Assembly (NCBI GenBank): GCA_036824465.1
Contig: DAITAC010000018.1
Location: 1-50,801, forward strand
DNA from: JAKOQB01 sp036824465
Lineage (GTDB): Bacteria > Pseudomonadota > Gammaproteobacteria > Burkholderiales > Burkholderiaceae_F
DNA: 50,801 nt
Reading direction: 5' to 3'
This document shows, in pieces, positions 1 through 8,593 of the stretch (position 1 is the stretch's first letter; every line of letters starts with the position of its first letter). The notes under the pieces were generated by a model. The model saw nothing but the letters and a program-made list of their open reading frames with translations. It made no database searches and had not been told where the DNA came from. A program made the position numbers and the translations under genes.

Positions 1-51
1 GGCGAAGATGCTCTCTTCGGCGCTGACGACGTCTACATGAATGGTTGTCAT
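1..51 (-). CDS. atpC: ATP synthase epsilon subunit, 5' end only
   Basis: Seventeen codons from an ATG at 51 read MTTIHVDVVSAEESIFA on the minus strand, then the gene runs off the left edge. The HVDVVSAEESIF segment is the usual N-terminus of the F1 epsilon subunit, a central-stalk protein that couples rotation to catalysis and can inhibit ATP hydrolysis. It lies 71 bases after atpD, the standard last position of the atp operon. The call rests mostly on context because the fragment is so short. Confidence 0.85.
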   Translation of the reverse strand, partial: MTTIHVDVVSAEESIFA

Positions 52-122
52 AGTGATCGGTGGTCCGTGATCCGGTCTTCCGCGGTCTGCGCTCTAACGA
101 ATCACAGATCCCGGGTCAAGGA

Positions 123-1547
123 TCACTGCAGTTTCTTCGCCTTCTCGAATGCTTCGTCGATCGTCCCGACCATGTAGAACGCCTGCTCAGGCAAAGCGTC
201 GCATTCGCCGTCGACGATCATCTTGAAACCGCGGATCGTGTCCTTGAGCGACACGTATTTGCCCGGCGAACCGGTGAACACCTCGGCGACATGGAACGGC
301 TGCGACAGATAACGCTGGATCTTGCGCGCGCGGGCCACTGCCAGCTTGTCCTCGGGCGACAACTCGTCCATGCCCAGGATCGCGATGATGTCACGCAGTT
401 CCTTGTAGCGCTGCAGTGTGGCCTGCACGCGGCGCGTCGTGTCGTAATGTTCCTCGCCCACGACGTTCGGATCGATCTGGCGCGAGGTCGAGTCAAGCGG
501 ATCCACCGACGGATAGATACCGAGCGCGGCGATGTCGCGGCTCAACACGACGGTCGCGTCCAGGTGGCCGAAGGTCGTTGCCGGCGACGGGTCGGTCAGG
601 TCATCGGCCGGCACGTAAACCGCCTGGATCGACGTGATCGAGCCGGTCTTGGTCGAGGTGATGCGCTCCTGAAGACGGCCCATTTCCTCGGCCAGCGTCG
701 GCTGGTATCCGACCGCGGACGGCATGCGGCCCAGCAGCGCCGACACTTCCGTACCGGCCAGCGTGTAGCGATAGATGTTGTCGACGAAGAACAGGATGTC
801 GCGACCCTCGTCGCGAAAACGTTCAGCCATCGTCAGGCCGGACAGTCCGACGCGCAGCCGGTTGCCCGGCGGCTCGTTCATCTGGCCGAACACCATCGCC
901 ACCTTCGACTGACGCAGGTCTTCCTGCACGATCACCTTGGCATCCGACATCTCGTGATAGAAGTCATTGCCTTCGCGTGTGCGCTCGCCCACACCCGCGA
1001 ACACCGACAGGCCTGAGTGCTGCTTGGCGATGTTGTTGATCAGCTCGAGCATGGTCACCGTCTTGCCCACGCCGGCGCCGCCGAACAGGCCGATCTTGCC
1101 GCCCTTGGCGAACGGGCAGATCAGGTCGATCACCTTGATGCCGGTTTCCAGCAGTTCCACCGACGGCGACAGGTCGTCGAACTTCGGCGCGGGCTGGTGA
1201 ATCGTTCGATATTCATCGGCCTGCACCGGGCCGCGCTCGTCGATCGGGCGCCCGAGAACATCCATCACGCGGCCGAGCGTGGCGGGACCGACCGGAACCT
1301 TGATGCCGTCGCCGGTGTTCTTCACCTTCATGCCACGCTTCAGGCCGTCGCTTGAACCCATCGCAATGGTGCGCACCACGCCATCGCCGAGCTGCTGCTG
1401 CACTTCAAAGGTCAGTCCCTGCTCGACCAGCCTGTTGCCGGCATCGATCTCCAGCCGCAGTGCATCGTAGATGTGGGGCATCTGGTCGCGCGGGAACTCG
1501 ACGTCCACCACGGAGCCGATGCACTGAACAATGGTTCCGATGTTCAT
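123..1547 (-). CDS. atpD: ATP synthase F1 beta subunit
   Basis: The catalytic subunit of F1 ATPase, 474 residues, close to the family length. The P-loop GGAGVGKT is at residues 156-163. The catalytic glutamate lies in GERTREGND (Glu188), and the DNIYRYTLAGTEVSALLGR segment follows. The ATG at 1547 gives the normal start MNIGTIVQCIGSVVDVEFP. It forms the alpha3beta3 hexamer with AtpA and makes ATP from ADP and phosphate at the inner membrane. It sits 30 bases after atpG and upstream of atpC, in standard operon order. Nothing in the protein looks abnormal. Confidence 0.98.
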   Translation of the reverse strand: MNIGTIVQCIGSVVDVEFPRDQMPHIYDALRLEIDAGNRLVEQGLTFEVQQQLGDGVVRTIAMGSSDGLKRGMKVKNTGDGIKVPVGPATLGRVMDVLGRPIDERGPVQADEYRTIHQPAPKFDDLSPSVELLETGIKVIDLICPFAKGGKIGLFGGAGVGKTVTMLELINNIAKQHSGLSVFAGVGERTREGNDFYHEMSDAKVIVQEDLRQSKVAMVFGQMNEPPGNRLRVGLSGLTMAERFRDEGRDILFFVDNIYRYTLAGTEVSALLGRMPSAVGYQPTLAEEMGRLQERITSTKTGSITSIQAVYVPADDLTDPSPATTFGHLDATVVLSRDIAALGIYPSVDPLDSTSRQIDPNVVGEEHYDTTRRVQATLQRYKELRDIIAILGMDELSPEDKLAVARARKIQRYLSQPFHVAEVFTGSPGKYVSLKDTIRGFKMIVDGECDALPEQAFYMVGTIDEAFEKAKKLQ

Positions 1548-1577
1548 GGCTTTTCCTTGCTTTCGATTTCGAATCTG

Positions 1578-2459
1578 TTACGAGATCGCGGCCGCGCCGC
1601 CGACGATCTCACTGATCTCTTTGGTGATGCTGGCCTGGCGCGTCTTGTTGTAGACGAGCTGTAGCTCCTCGATGAGCTTCTTGGCGTTATCCGATGCCGA
1701 CTTCATCGCCACCATGCGTGCGCTCTGCTCGCTCGCCATGTTTTCAGCCACTGACTGATAAATCAGTGTTTCGACATAGCGTGTCATCAGCTCATCGATC
1801 ACCCGTTGCGCATCCGGCTCGTACAGGTAGTCCCACGAGTACGCGCGCTTTTCTGCCTCGGTCTGAACGAACCGTTCGGCGGACAGCGGCAGCAGCTGCT
1901 CGATCATCGGCTCCTGTTTCATCGTATTGACAAAGCGCGAGTACGCGATGAAAACCGCATCGACTCGTCCTTCGGCATAGGCGTCGAGCTGCAGTTTGAT
2001 CGGGCCGATCAGCTTTTCCATATGCGGCTGGTCGCCGAGCTGGATCACGCTCGAAATCACGTTCGCGTTCAGGCGCTGCAGGAAACCCAGGCCCTTGTTG
2101 CCGATCGCCGTGGCCTGGAATTTCACGCCTTCGGCTTCCCACTGTTTGACGCGCACCAGAATCGCGCGCTGGATATTGGTATTGAGTCCCCCGCACAGGC
2201 CCTTGTCGGTCGACACCAGGATCAGCCCGATATTGCGAATCGCGCTGCGCCGGAGCACAAACGGGTGCTTGTACTCCGGGTTGGACTGCGCAAGGTGTGC
2301 GGCGATGTTGCGGATCTTGTCCCCGTAGGGGCGTGCGCGCCGCATGCGGTCCTGCGCCTTGCGCATCTTGCTTGCGGCCACCATTTCCATCGCCTTGGTG
2401 ATCTTGCGCGTGTTCTGCACGCTCTTGATCTTGACGCGGATCTCTTTGGTACTCGGCAT
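1578..2459 (-). CDS. atpG: ATP synthase F1 gamma subunit
   Basis: The rotor shaft of F1, 293 residues. The N-terminus MPSTKEIRVKIKSVQNTRKI and the C-terminal segment ending near KEISEIVGGAAAI are the two conserved coiled-coil ends that fill the alpha3beta3 cavity. The internal GLCGGLN motif is also typical. It lies 24 bases after atpA and 30 bases before atpD, so it should be translated from the same operon mRNA. It transmits c-ring rotation to the catalytic sites. Confidence 0.97.
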   Translation of the reverse strand: MPSTKEIRVKIKSVQNTRKITKAMEMVAASKMRKAQDRMRRARPYGDKIRNIAAHLAQSNPEYKHPFVLRRSAIRNIGLILVSTDKGLCGGLNTNIQRAILVRVKQWEAEGVKFQATAIGNKGLGFLQRLNANVISSVIQLGDQPHMEKLIGPIKLQLDAYAEGRVDAVFIAYSRFVNTMKQEPMIEQLLPLSAERFVQTEAEKRAYSWDYLYEPDAQRVIDELMTRYVETLIYQSVAENMASEQSARMVAMKSASDNAKKLIEELQLVYNKTRQASITKEISEIVGGAAAIS

Positions 2460-2483
2460 CGGCGGTTCCCTGCAGTCGGGCGT

Positions 2484-4025
2484 TCAGTACGCGCCCGAGC
2501 GCTTGAACTCCTTGATCGCGGCATGCATCGCTTCTTCATCGTCCTTCGACATATCCTTGGACGACTCGATACGGTCGACGAGCGCCGTGTGCTTGCTCTT
2601 CAGGAAATCGCGCAGCGCCTTTTCGGCACTGAGCGCGCGCTTGATGTCGACGTCGTCAAAGTAGCCGTTGTTGACCGCGAACAGCGTGACCGCCTGCTCC
2701 CACACCTGCAGCGGGCGGTATTGCGGCTGTTTCATCAGCTCGGTCACCATGCGACCACGCTCAAGCTGCTTGCGCGTCGTCTCGTCCAGGTCGGACGCAA
2801 ACTGGGCGAACGCCGCCAGCTCGCGAAACTGCGCGAGCGCCAGGCGTACGCCGCCGCCGAGCTTCTTGATCACTTTGGTCTGTGCCGCCCCGCCGACACG
2901 CGAGACCGAAATACCGGCGTTGATGGCCGGGCGGATGCCGGCATTGAAGAGGTCAGTCTCCAGGAAGATCTGGCCGTCGGTGATCGAGATCACGTTGGTC
3001 GGCACGAACGCCGTGACGTCACCGGCCTGCGTTTCGATGATCGGCAGCGCGGTCAGCGAACCGGTTTTCCCCTTGATCGCTCCCTTGGTGAATTTCTCGA
3101 CATACTGCTCGTTGACGCGCGCGGCGCGCTCCAGCAGGCGAGAGTGCAGGTAGAACACGTCGCCCGGATAGGCTTCGCGGCCCGGCGGGCGGCGCAGCAG
3201 CAGCGACACCTGCCGGTACGCCCAGGCCTGCTTGGTCAGGTCGTCATAAATGATCAGCGCATCCTGGCCGCGATCGCGGAAGTATTCGCCCATCGTGCAG
3301 CCCGAATAAGGCGCGATGTACTGCATCGCCGCCGAATCGGACGCCGACGCGGCGACCACGATCGTGTACGCCATCGCGCCGGCCTCTTCCAGCTTGCGCA
3401 CCACATTCACGACCGTCGATGCCTTCTGACCGATCGCGACGTAAATGCAGAACAGGTCCTTGCCCTTGGAGTTGATGATCGTATCGATCGCAACCGCGGT
3501 CTTGCCGGTCTGGCGGTCGCCGATGATCAGCTCACGCTGCCCACGGCCGATCGGCACCATCGCGTCAATCGACTTCAGTCCGGTCTGCACCGGCTGTCCC
3601 ACCGACTTGCGCGCAATCACCCCGGGCGCGACCTTTTCGATCACGTCCGTCATCTTCGCGTTGATCGGCCCCTTGCCGTCGATCGGCTGGCCCAGCGAGT
3701 TGACCACGCGGCCGATCAGTTCGGGGCCCACCGGCACCTCAAGAATGCGCCCGGTCGACTTGACCGTGTCGCCTTCGCTGATGTGCTCGTAGGCACCCAG
3801 CACGACCGCGCCGACCGAGTCCCGCTCGAGGTTGAGCGCCAGCCCGAACGTATTGCCCGGGAACTCCAGCATCTCGCCCTGCATTACGTCTGACAGGCCG
3901 TGCACGCGGCAGATGCCGTCGGTGACCGACACCACGGTCCCTTGCGTGCGGATATCGGTCGAAACTCCCAGGCCCTGGATGCGGGTCTTGAGCAGCTCGC
4001 TGATTTCAGAAGGATTGAGTTGCAT
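2484..4025 (-). CDS. atpA: ATP synthase F1 alpha subunit
   Basis: The non-catalytic nucleotide-binding subunit of F1, 513 residues, the normal length. The P-loop GDRQTGKT is at residues 169-176. The N-terminus MQLNPSEISELLKTRIQ is characteristic, and the conserved SVSRVGGAAQTK segment contains the arginine that reaches into the beta catalytic site. The ATG at 4025 is preceded by GGAG on the minus strand. Its neighbours atpH and atpG are 16 and 24 bases away. Nothing looks unusual. Confidence 0.98.
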   Translation of the reverse strand: MQLNPSEISELLKTRIQGLGVSTDIRTQGTVVSVTDGICRVHGLSDVMQGEMLEFPGNTFGLALNLERDSVGAVVLGAYEHISEGDTVKSTGRILEVPVGPELIGRVVNSLGQPIDGKGPINAKMTDVIEKVAPGVIARKSVGQPVQTGLKSIDAMVPIGRGQRELIIGDRQTGKTAVAIDTIINSKGKDLFCIYVAIGQKASTVVNVVRKLEEAGAMAYTIVVAASASDSAAMQYIAPYSGCTMGEYFRDRGQDALIIYDDLTKQAWAYRQVSLLLRRPPGREAYPGDVFYLHSRLLERAARVNEQYVEKFTKGAIKGKTGSLTALPIIETQAGDVTAFVPTNVISITDGQIFLETDLFNAGIRPAINAGISVSRVGGAAQTKVIKKLGGGVRLALAQFRELAAFAQFASDLDETTRKQLERGRMVTELMKQPQYRPLQVWEQAVTLFAVNNGYFDDVDIKRALSAEKALRDFLKSKHTALVDRIESSKDMSKDDEEAMHAAIKEFKRSGAY

Positions 4026-4041
4026 CTTTCAACTCCAGTGA

Positions 4042-4584
4042 TCAGACAGTCAGCGCGGCTTGCATGCGGGCAAGCTGCGTTTTGACCGAGGTGTCCAGCA
4101 CGTGATCACCCACGGTCACGCGCACGCCGCCGATCAGGGCGGAGTCGACCTTGACTTCGGGTTTCAGGCGCAGACCAAACTTTTTCGTCAATAGGCCAAC
4201 CAGTTCGTTGACCTGCTCGTTGCTCATTGCAAATGCCGTTTCAATCAGGCAATCAGCCACGCCTTCGGCCTCGTTCTTCAGCAAACGATATTGGCGCGCA
4301 ACCTCGGTCAGCGTCGCCAGCCGACCGTTGTCGATCAGGGTGCGCAGGAAATTCGCAACTGGGCCCGGCAGGCTGGACTTCATCAGTCCGGTCAGCAGAT
4401 CAAACGTGCGCGCGGCGTTGAGATTCGGGTCAGCGACCAATTCCGCGACCTGCGGATGCGCGGCCACCGACGCCATTTCGTCGACCATCGCACCCCAGGA
4501 TTCGAGCGCGCCCGGCCCGGCCGCCGTCGCCGCGGAGAACAGGGCGCCCGCGTATGGCCGCGCAATGGTGGATAACTCCGCCAT
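4042..4584 (-). CDS. atpH: ATP synthase F1 delta subunit
   Basis: The peripheral-stalk subunit that holds the b dimer to the top of F1, 180 residues. The start MAELSTIARPYAGALF is the typical delta/OSCP N-terminus. The C-terminal half, with LIGGVRVTVGDHVLDTSVKT, matches the conserved OSCP C-terminal motif. Only three bases separate its ATG from the atpF stop, so the two are likely translationally coupled. The position between atpF and atpA is canonical. Confidence 0.96.
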   Translation of the reverse strand: MAELSTIARPYAGALFSAATAAGPGALESWGAMVDEMASVAAHPQVAELVADPNLNAARTFDLLTGLMKSSLPGPVANFLRTLIDNGRLATLTEVARQYRLLKNEAEGVADCLIETAFAMSNEQVNELVGLLTKKFGLRLKPEVKVDSALIGGVRVTVGDHVLDTSVKTQLARMQAALTV

Positions 4585-4587
4585 GGC

Positions 4588-5058
4588 CTAAAGCTTCCCT
4601 TTGAGTTGCGCAAGCAGGTCCGCGTGCACCTGCGCGTTCACCTCTTTCCTGAGGATCTGCTCAGCGCCCGCCACCGCGAGCGCGGCGACCTGGTCGCGCA
4701 ATGTTTCCTTGGCGCGCTGCATGGCCTGCTCGGCCTCTGCACGCGCGTTGGCAATCAGGCGATCGCCCTCAACCTTGGCCTGCGCGCGTGCCTCTTCAAC
4801 GATCTGCTGCCCTCGGCGCTCGGTTTCGGCAATCATGGCCTGCGCACGGGTGCGCGCGTCGGCATCGAACTGCGCAATCTTGTGCTGCGCTTCGTCGAGG
4901 CTCTTCGAGCCACGTTCCGCGGCGGCCAGTCCATCGGCGATCTTCTTGCGCCGATCGTCCATGGCCCGAATGATCGGCGGCCAGACAAACTTGGCCGTGA
5001 ACCAGATAAAGAGCGCAAAGACAACCGCCTGCGCGAACAGCGTGAAATTGATGTTCAT
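4588..5058 (-). CDS. atpF: ATP synthase Fo b subunit
   Basis: The peripheral-stalk b subunit, 156 residues. One N-terminal membrane span (about residues 5-25, ending WFTAKFVWPPI) is followed by a long charged helix rich in Ala, Glu, Arg and Gln. This helix forms the dimeric stator coiled coil. The N-terminus MNINFTLFAQAVVFALFIWF is typical of betaproteobacterial AtpF. It follows atpE by 24 bases and precedes atpH by 3 bases. Confidence 0.97.
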   Translation of the reverse strand: MNINFTLFAQAVVFALFIWFTAKFVWPPIIRAMDDRRKKIADGLAAAERGSKSLDEAQHKIAQFDADARTRAQAMIAETERRGQQIVEEARAQAKVEGDRLIANARAEAEQAMQRAKETLRDQVAALAVAGAEQILRKEVNAQVHADLLAQLKGKL

Positions 5059-5082
5059 ACCGCCCTCGCGGTCAAACGTGCG

Positions 5083-5355
5083 CTAGCGCACGACCGCAAG
5101 CAGCGGATTCGCGAACGCAAACATCATCGCCAGGCCGACACCGATAATGAACGAAGCGTCAATCAGGCCCAGCAGCAGGAACACCTTGGCCTGCAAGCTG
5201 TTGGTCAGCTCAGGCTGACGTGCGGCGGCTTCGAGAAACCGGCTGCACATGATGCCCACACCGATGCACGCGCCGGCGGCGCCGACGCCGATCATCAGGC
5301 CGATACCGATGCCTGTGTAGGCCTGAATCATCGCGAGAAGTTGCAGCTTTTCCAT
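5083..5355 (-). CDS. atpE: ATP synthase Fo c subunit
   Basis: The proteolipid ring subunit, 90 residues. It has two membrane helices: a glycine-rich first helix (GIGIGLMIGVGAAGACIGVG, about residues 15-34) and a second helix with the proton-binding carboxylate Asp66 in LLLGLIDASF. A polar loop with ARQPEL lies between them. No second carboxylate typical of sodium-binding c subunits is evident, so I infer proton coupling. It lies between atpB and atpF in the standard order. Confidence 0.97.
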   Translation of the reverse strand: MEKLQLLAMIQAYTGIGIGLMIGVGAAGACIGVGIMCSRFLEAAARQPELTNSLQAKVFLLLGLIDASFIIGVGLAMMFAFANPLLAVVR

Positions 5356-5402
5356 TGTCTACCTTTCCACACTCGAAATTGAAATTAACGGCTTCCTTGA
5401 AA

Positions 5403-6248
5403 TCAGTGATGCTCGTGCGCCAATGCGATGTAGACCACGGTCAACATCATGAAGATGTAGGCCTGCAGAACTACGATCAGGATGTGGAAGATGGCCCAGC
5501 CCACTCCCAACAGGGATCCGAAAATGGTTCCCACAACGCCCGTGGCCGCCCACATCCACAACAGCAGAAAAATGATCTCTCCCGCGTACATGTTCCCGAA
5601 CAGCCGCAACGAATGTGATAGCGGCTTGGACAGGTACTCGATCAGGTTGAACAGCAGGTTGGCAAAGCCGAGCAGCAGCCCGGCAATCCACTTCAACGGA
5701 TTGAGCGAGAACTTGACCATGCCGAACGGGGAGCAGAAAAGCTCATGGATCCAGCCTCCTAATCCCTTGACGGCGATGGCGAAGCCGATCATCAGCAACC
5801 ACACCGACAGCGCAAGCGCAAACGTCGTGTTCACATCGGCGGTTGGGACAAGACGCCACTCATGGAGGCCGATCGCAGCCAAGCCCTTGGCTGCGATGTC
5901 GACCGGGATGAAGTCCATGGCATTCATCAACAGCACCCACACGAACACGGTCAGCGCGGCAGGGGCCACAAAGCGGTCGCGATTACCGTGATGAAAGATG
6001 CCCTTGACCTGTTCGTCGATGAATTCGACCGCCAGCTCAATGAACGCCTGACGCCGATCGGGCACGCCGGCGGTGACGCCACGCGCAACCCACCAGAAGA
6101 ACGCGATTCCCAGAATGCCGACCACGGCGGCTGTGACCAGCGAGTCGACGTGCAGCACCCAGAAATCGCCCTGGCCCAGCGACTTGTCGAAGAAGGTCAG
6201 GTGGTGCTGGATATAGGTCGTGGGGTTCAGTTCGGATTCGGCGGCCAT
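5403..6248 (-). CDS. atpB: ATP synthase Fo a subunit
   Basis: The stator channel subunit, 281 residues from the ATG at 6248. A TTG three codons upstream (6257) is also possible but less likely. The essential arginine is in SLRLFGNMYAGE (Arg215 from this start). Several hydrophobic spans surround it, including the final GWAIFHILIVVLQAYIFMML region. The histidine-rich C-terminus AHEHH is common in betaproteobacteria. It works with the c ring to drive rotation by proton flow. It follows atpI by 18 bases. Confidence 0.96.
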   Translation of the reverse strand: MAAESELNPTTYIQHHLTFFDKSLGQGDFWVLHVDSLVTAAVVGILGIAFFWWVARGVTAGVPDRRQAFIELAVEFIDEQVKGIFHHGNRDRFVAPAALTVFVWVLLMNAMDFIPVDIAAKGLAAIGLHEWRLVPTADVNTTFALALSVWLLMIGFAIAVKGLGGWIHELFCSPFGMVKFSLNPLKWIAGLLLGFANLLFNLIEYLSKPLSHSLRLFGNMYAGEIIFLLLWMWAATGVVGTIFGSLLGVGWAIFHILIVVLQAYIFMMLTVVYIALAHEHH

Positions 6249-6266
6249 CGTTTTCAAGTGGAACAG

Positions 6267-6644
6267 TTATTCGTCACGCATGAACAGCGCCGAGGAAAAG
6301 ATCACGAGCGTCAAAGCAAAGGACACGAAGAACGCAATCGCGACGATGTCCTGATACGTCGCGAGTACCAACCAAAGCAGCAAAACAATCAGTACCACTC
6401 GGACGCCTTCTGCCCGCAGCGCGCCGTACAGGATTCCGCCCGCCGAGTCCGCCGGATGCCGGGTCGCGATGAAAGCCGCGACCAGCCCTGCAGTAATACT
6501 GATCATTCCCCCAAGCGCCGCCGAAACGGCTCCATGCACTCCCGCCCAAAGTGCGGCCACGATGACAAGAATCGCCGTCGCCACACCTTGTCGACGTATC
6601 GCGGTCCGGATCGGCCGCCCCAAGCCAATGCGCCGATCATTCAT
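6267..6644 (-). CDS. atpI: ATP synthase subunit I (AtpI-like)
   Basis: A small membrane protein of 125 residues with about four predicted spans (near residues 22-40, 43-60, 78-97 and 100-118). It lies directly upstream of atpB, the position of atpI in proteobacteria. AtpI-family proteins help assemble the c ring and are not part of the mature enzyme. The sequence is poorly conserved, so the call depends on size, hydrophobicity and position. It is probably the first gene of the atp operon, because the 247 bases before it separate it from parB. Confidence 0.88.
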   Translation of the reverse strand: MNDRRIGLGRPIRTAIRRQGVATAILVIVAALWAGVHGAVSAALGGMISITAGLVAAFIATRHPADSAGGILYGALRAEGVRVVLIVLLLWLVLATYQDIVAIAFFVSFALTLVIFSSALFMRDE

Positions 6645-6891
6645 GGACCCGACTTAACTCGACATCCTGCGAGCCCAGCATTGTATCGAAACCATTCCGC
6701 GCGTCGCAAACGGCAGCAGCGGGCGCGCTCTGATAGTCAGGCGCAGTCGGCGCACAGCGGAGCTGACCACAGGCCAGTTGAAATTGTCCGGATGCGGGCC
6801 CTAAGCCGGATGCTCCAGCGCAAAGCGTCTTCTCAGCGGCCTCTGATGTGGGAGGTCGAAAGCGGGGATCTTCGTTTGCGCAACACGCGCT
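6645..6891 (-). promoter_or_regulatory. Probable atp operon promoter region
   Basis: This 247-base gap lies between parB and atpI, both on the minus strand. It should hold the parB terminator and the atp operon promoter. I could not pick a convincing -35/-10 pair or a terminator hairpin with a U-tract by eye. The assignment rests on position only. Confidence 0.4.
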
Positions 6892-7755
6892 CTATCTCTT
6901 CAGTCGCGCAACGATGCCGTCAAGCTGGTCGAGACTGGAAAACACGATCGTCAGCCTTCCCTTGCCCTTGGCGTCGGAATTGAGCTTGACGACAGCGCCG
7001 AGCGCATCCGCCAGTTCTTCTTCCAGCCGTTCGATGTCGCGACTGCGCCTTGCGACCTTCGCCGTCGACTTACCCGACTCGCCGCGCTGAGTTCGAGCCA
7101 CGAGCGTTTCGGCCTCGCGCACCGAGAGGCCCTTGACCACGATCTGATGCCCGAGCTGCGCCTGGGTCGCCGCGTCGACCGCAAGCAGGGCACGTGCGTG
7201 GCCCATGTCAAGCTGCCCGCTCAGCAGCATTTCCTGCACCGGGGCGGCAAGGTTCAACAGACGAAGCAGATTCGAAGTCGCGCTGCGCGAGCGTCCGATC
7301 GACTGCGCAGCGCGTTCGTGAGTGAAACCAAACTCACGGATCAGGCGCTGCACGCCCTGCGCTTCTTCCAGCGGATTCAGGTCCTCGCGCTGGATGTTTT
7401 CAATCAGCGCCATCGCCAGCGCGGATTCGTCAGGTACGTTGCGAACCAGCACCGGGACGTCGCTCAGGCCAGCCATCTGCGCTGCACGGAATCGGCGCTC
7501 CCCGGCGATGATCTCGTAGCGATCGTCGCCGATCGAGCGAACCAGGATCGGCTGCATCATGCCTTGCGCCCGGATCGAATCGGCGAGTTCACCTAGTGCT
7601 TCCGCGTTCATGCGTGTGCGCGGTTGATACTTGCCTGGCTGCAGGCGCGCAAGGGGAACCGAGTTGACACCGGAAGAAGATTCCGGACGTGCGGAATCGC
7701 CCCCAAGCAATGCATCCAGTCCACGCCCGAGCCCTTTGGGTCGCTTGATCACCAC
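6892..7755 (-). CDS. parB: Chromosome partitioning protein ParB
   Basis: A ParB/Spo0J-family DNA-binding CTPase clamp, 287 residues. The N-terminal KRPKGLGRGLDALLG box contacts ParA. The CTP-binding region contains GERRFRA (residues 85-91), followed by ENIQREDLNP. A helix-turn-helix (about 144-168, FTHERAAQSIGRSRSATSN) reads parS, and the C-terminus dimerises. A matching parS palindrome lies at 12246-12261. The gene is 6 bases downstream of the acetyltransferase and shares an operon with parA. Together with ParA it segregates the origin region. Confidence 0.96.
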   Translation of the reverse strand: MVIKRPKGLGRGLDALLGGDSARPESSSGVNSVPLARLQPGKYQPRTRMNAEALGELADSIRAQGMMQPILVRSIGDDRYEIIAGERRFRAAQMAGLSDVPVLVRNVPDESALAMALIENIQREDLNPLEEAQGVQRLIREFGFTHERAAQSIGRSRSATSNLLRLLNLAAPVQEMLLSGQLDMGHARALLAVDAATQAQLGHQIVVKGLSVREAETLVARTQRGESGKSTAKVARRSRDIERLEEELADALGAVVKLNSDAKGKGRLTIVFSSLDQLDGIVARLKR

Positions 7756-7761
7756 GGCCTC

Positions 7762-8592
7762 CTAATGCAGCAGTTCGTCAACAAGATTGGCCGGCTGCCG
7801 ATACCAATACGCGTAGCGATCCACGAATCCCAGCCGCGCGTAGACGCTTCGCGCGGGCGTGTTACCCGCGTCGACCTGAAGATACGCGGTGCGCGCGCCG
7901 CACGACCGGGCATCCGATAGAAGAAGCGCACTGAGCGCGCGGCCAATTCCGCGGCCACGCCACGCGGGGGCGGTGACGATGTCGTAAAGCCCTGCGACCT
8001 CGTCCTCAACCACGGTCTGACCAGCCGCCACCGCTTCGCCGTCGAACTCCACGACGCGACGAACGGATGCATGCCGCAGCGGCGAACCGCCCAAGCGATG
8101 TTCATGCGCAACCACCTGCTCTGCGGGTGACCCACGCAGCGCGCCGACGGTCGCCGCAAACTGGCTGATGTCAACGGCGCGGAACTTGGGCCTTGCGTCG
8201 CCGGCGTCAATGGAGCTATCGACTAAGACGTGGTCCAGCGGACAGGTCATCACGCGCGTCTCATCGACGGCGTCAAACCCGCGACGATGCAGGAAGTCAT
8301 CCAGCGACGTCGGCTGAGAAAATGGCGTGATTCGGAACAGCAGAGGAAGACGCGCACGATCGTAGTGATTGCGGCAGATTGCGAGTTTGGTCTCCAGGTC
8401 AAGGCGCCCTGCGCTGACCGCATTGACGGACCGCGCACGCCGCGCCTTGCCGCGCGAGAAACGCAGCAGCCAGCCGTCCATCAGCAGTTGCTCGAAAGGC
8501 TGAGCCGCGTTAAGCCCGGCATCTTCGATGCGCGCCAGCTCGACATCCGTCGAGACACGCAGCTGAGTTGCAACCGCCGAAGGGTCGAACAT
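7762..8592 (-). CDS. GNAT-family N-acetyltransferase between parA and parB
   Basis: A 276-residue protein. The C-terminal half is a GNAT domain with the acetyl-CoA loop RGRGIGRAL and the later NTPARSVYARLGF segment. The N-terminal half (residues 1-130, with a MDGWLLRFSRGKARRARSVN segment) looks like a second, degenerate GNAT-like fold. Its ATG at 8592 follows the parA stop by one base, and its stop lies 6 bases before parB, so all three genes are surely cotranscribed. The substrate is unknown. Acting on ParA, ParB or an unrelated small molecule are all possible; the sequence does not decide. Confidence 0.88.
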   Translation of the reverse strand: MFDPSAVATQLRVSTDVELARIEDAGLNAAQPFEQLLMDGWLLRFSRGKARRARSVNAVSAGRLDLETKLAICRNHYDRARLPLLFRITPFSQPTSLDDFLHRRGFDAVDETRVMTCPLDHVLVDSSIDAGDARPKFRAVDISQFAATVGALRGSPAEQVVAHEHRLGGSPLRHASVRRVVEFDGEAVAAGQTVVEDEVAGLYDIVTAPAWRGRGIGRALSALLLSDARSCGARTAYLQVDAGNTPARSVYARLGFVDRYAYWYRQPANLVDELLH

Positions 8593-8593
8593 C

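Noticed and set aside
1806..3893. A 695-codon open frame on the plus strand
   Set aside because: It lies wholly antisense to atpG and atpA. Its translation is Arg- and His-rich with no recognisable domain, as expected from high-GC codon shadowing.
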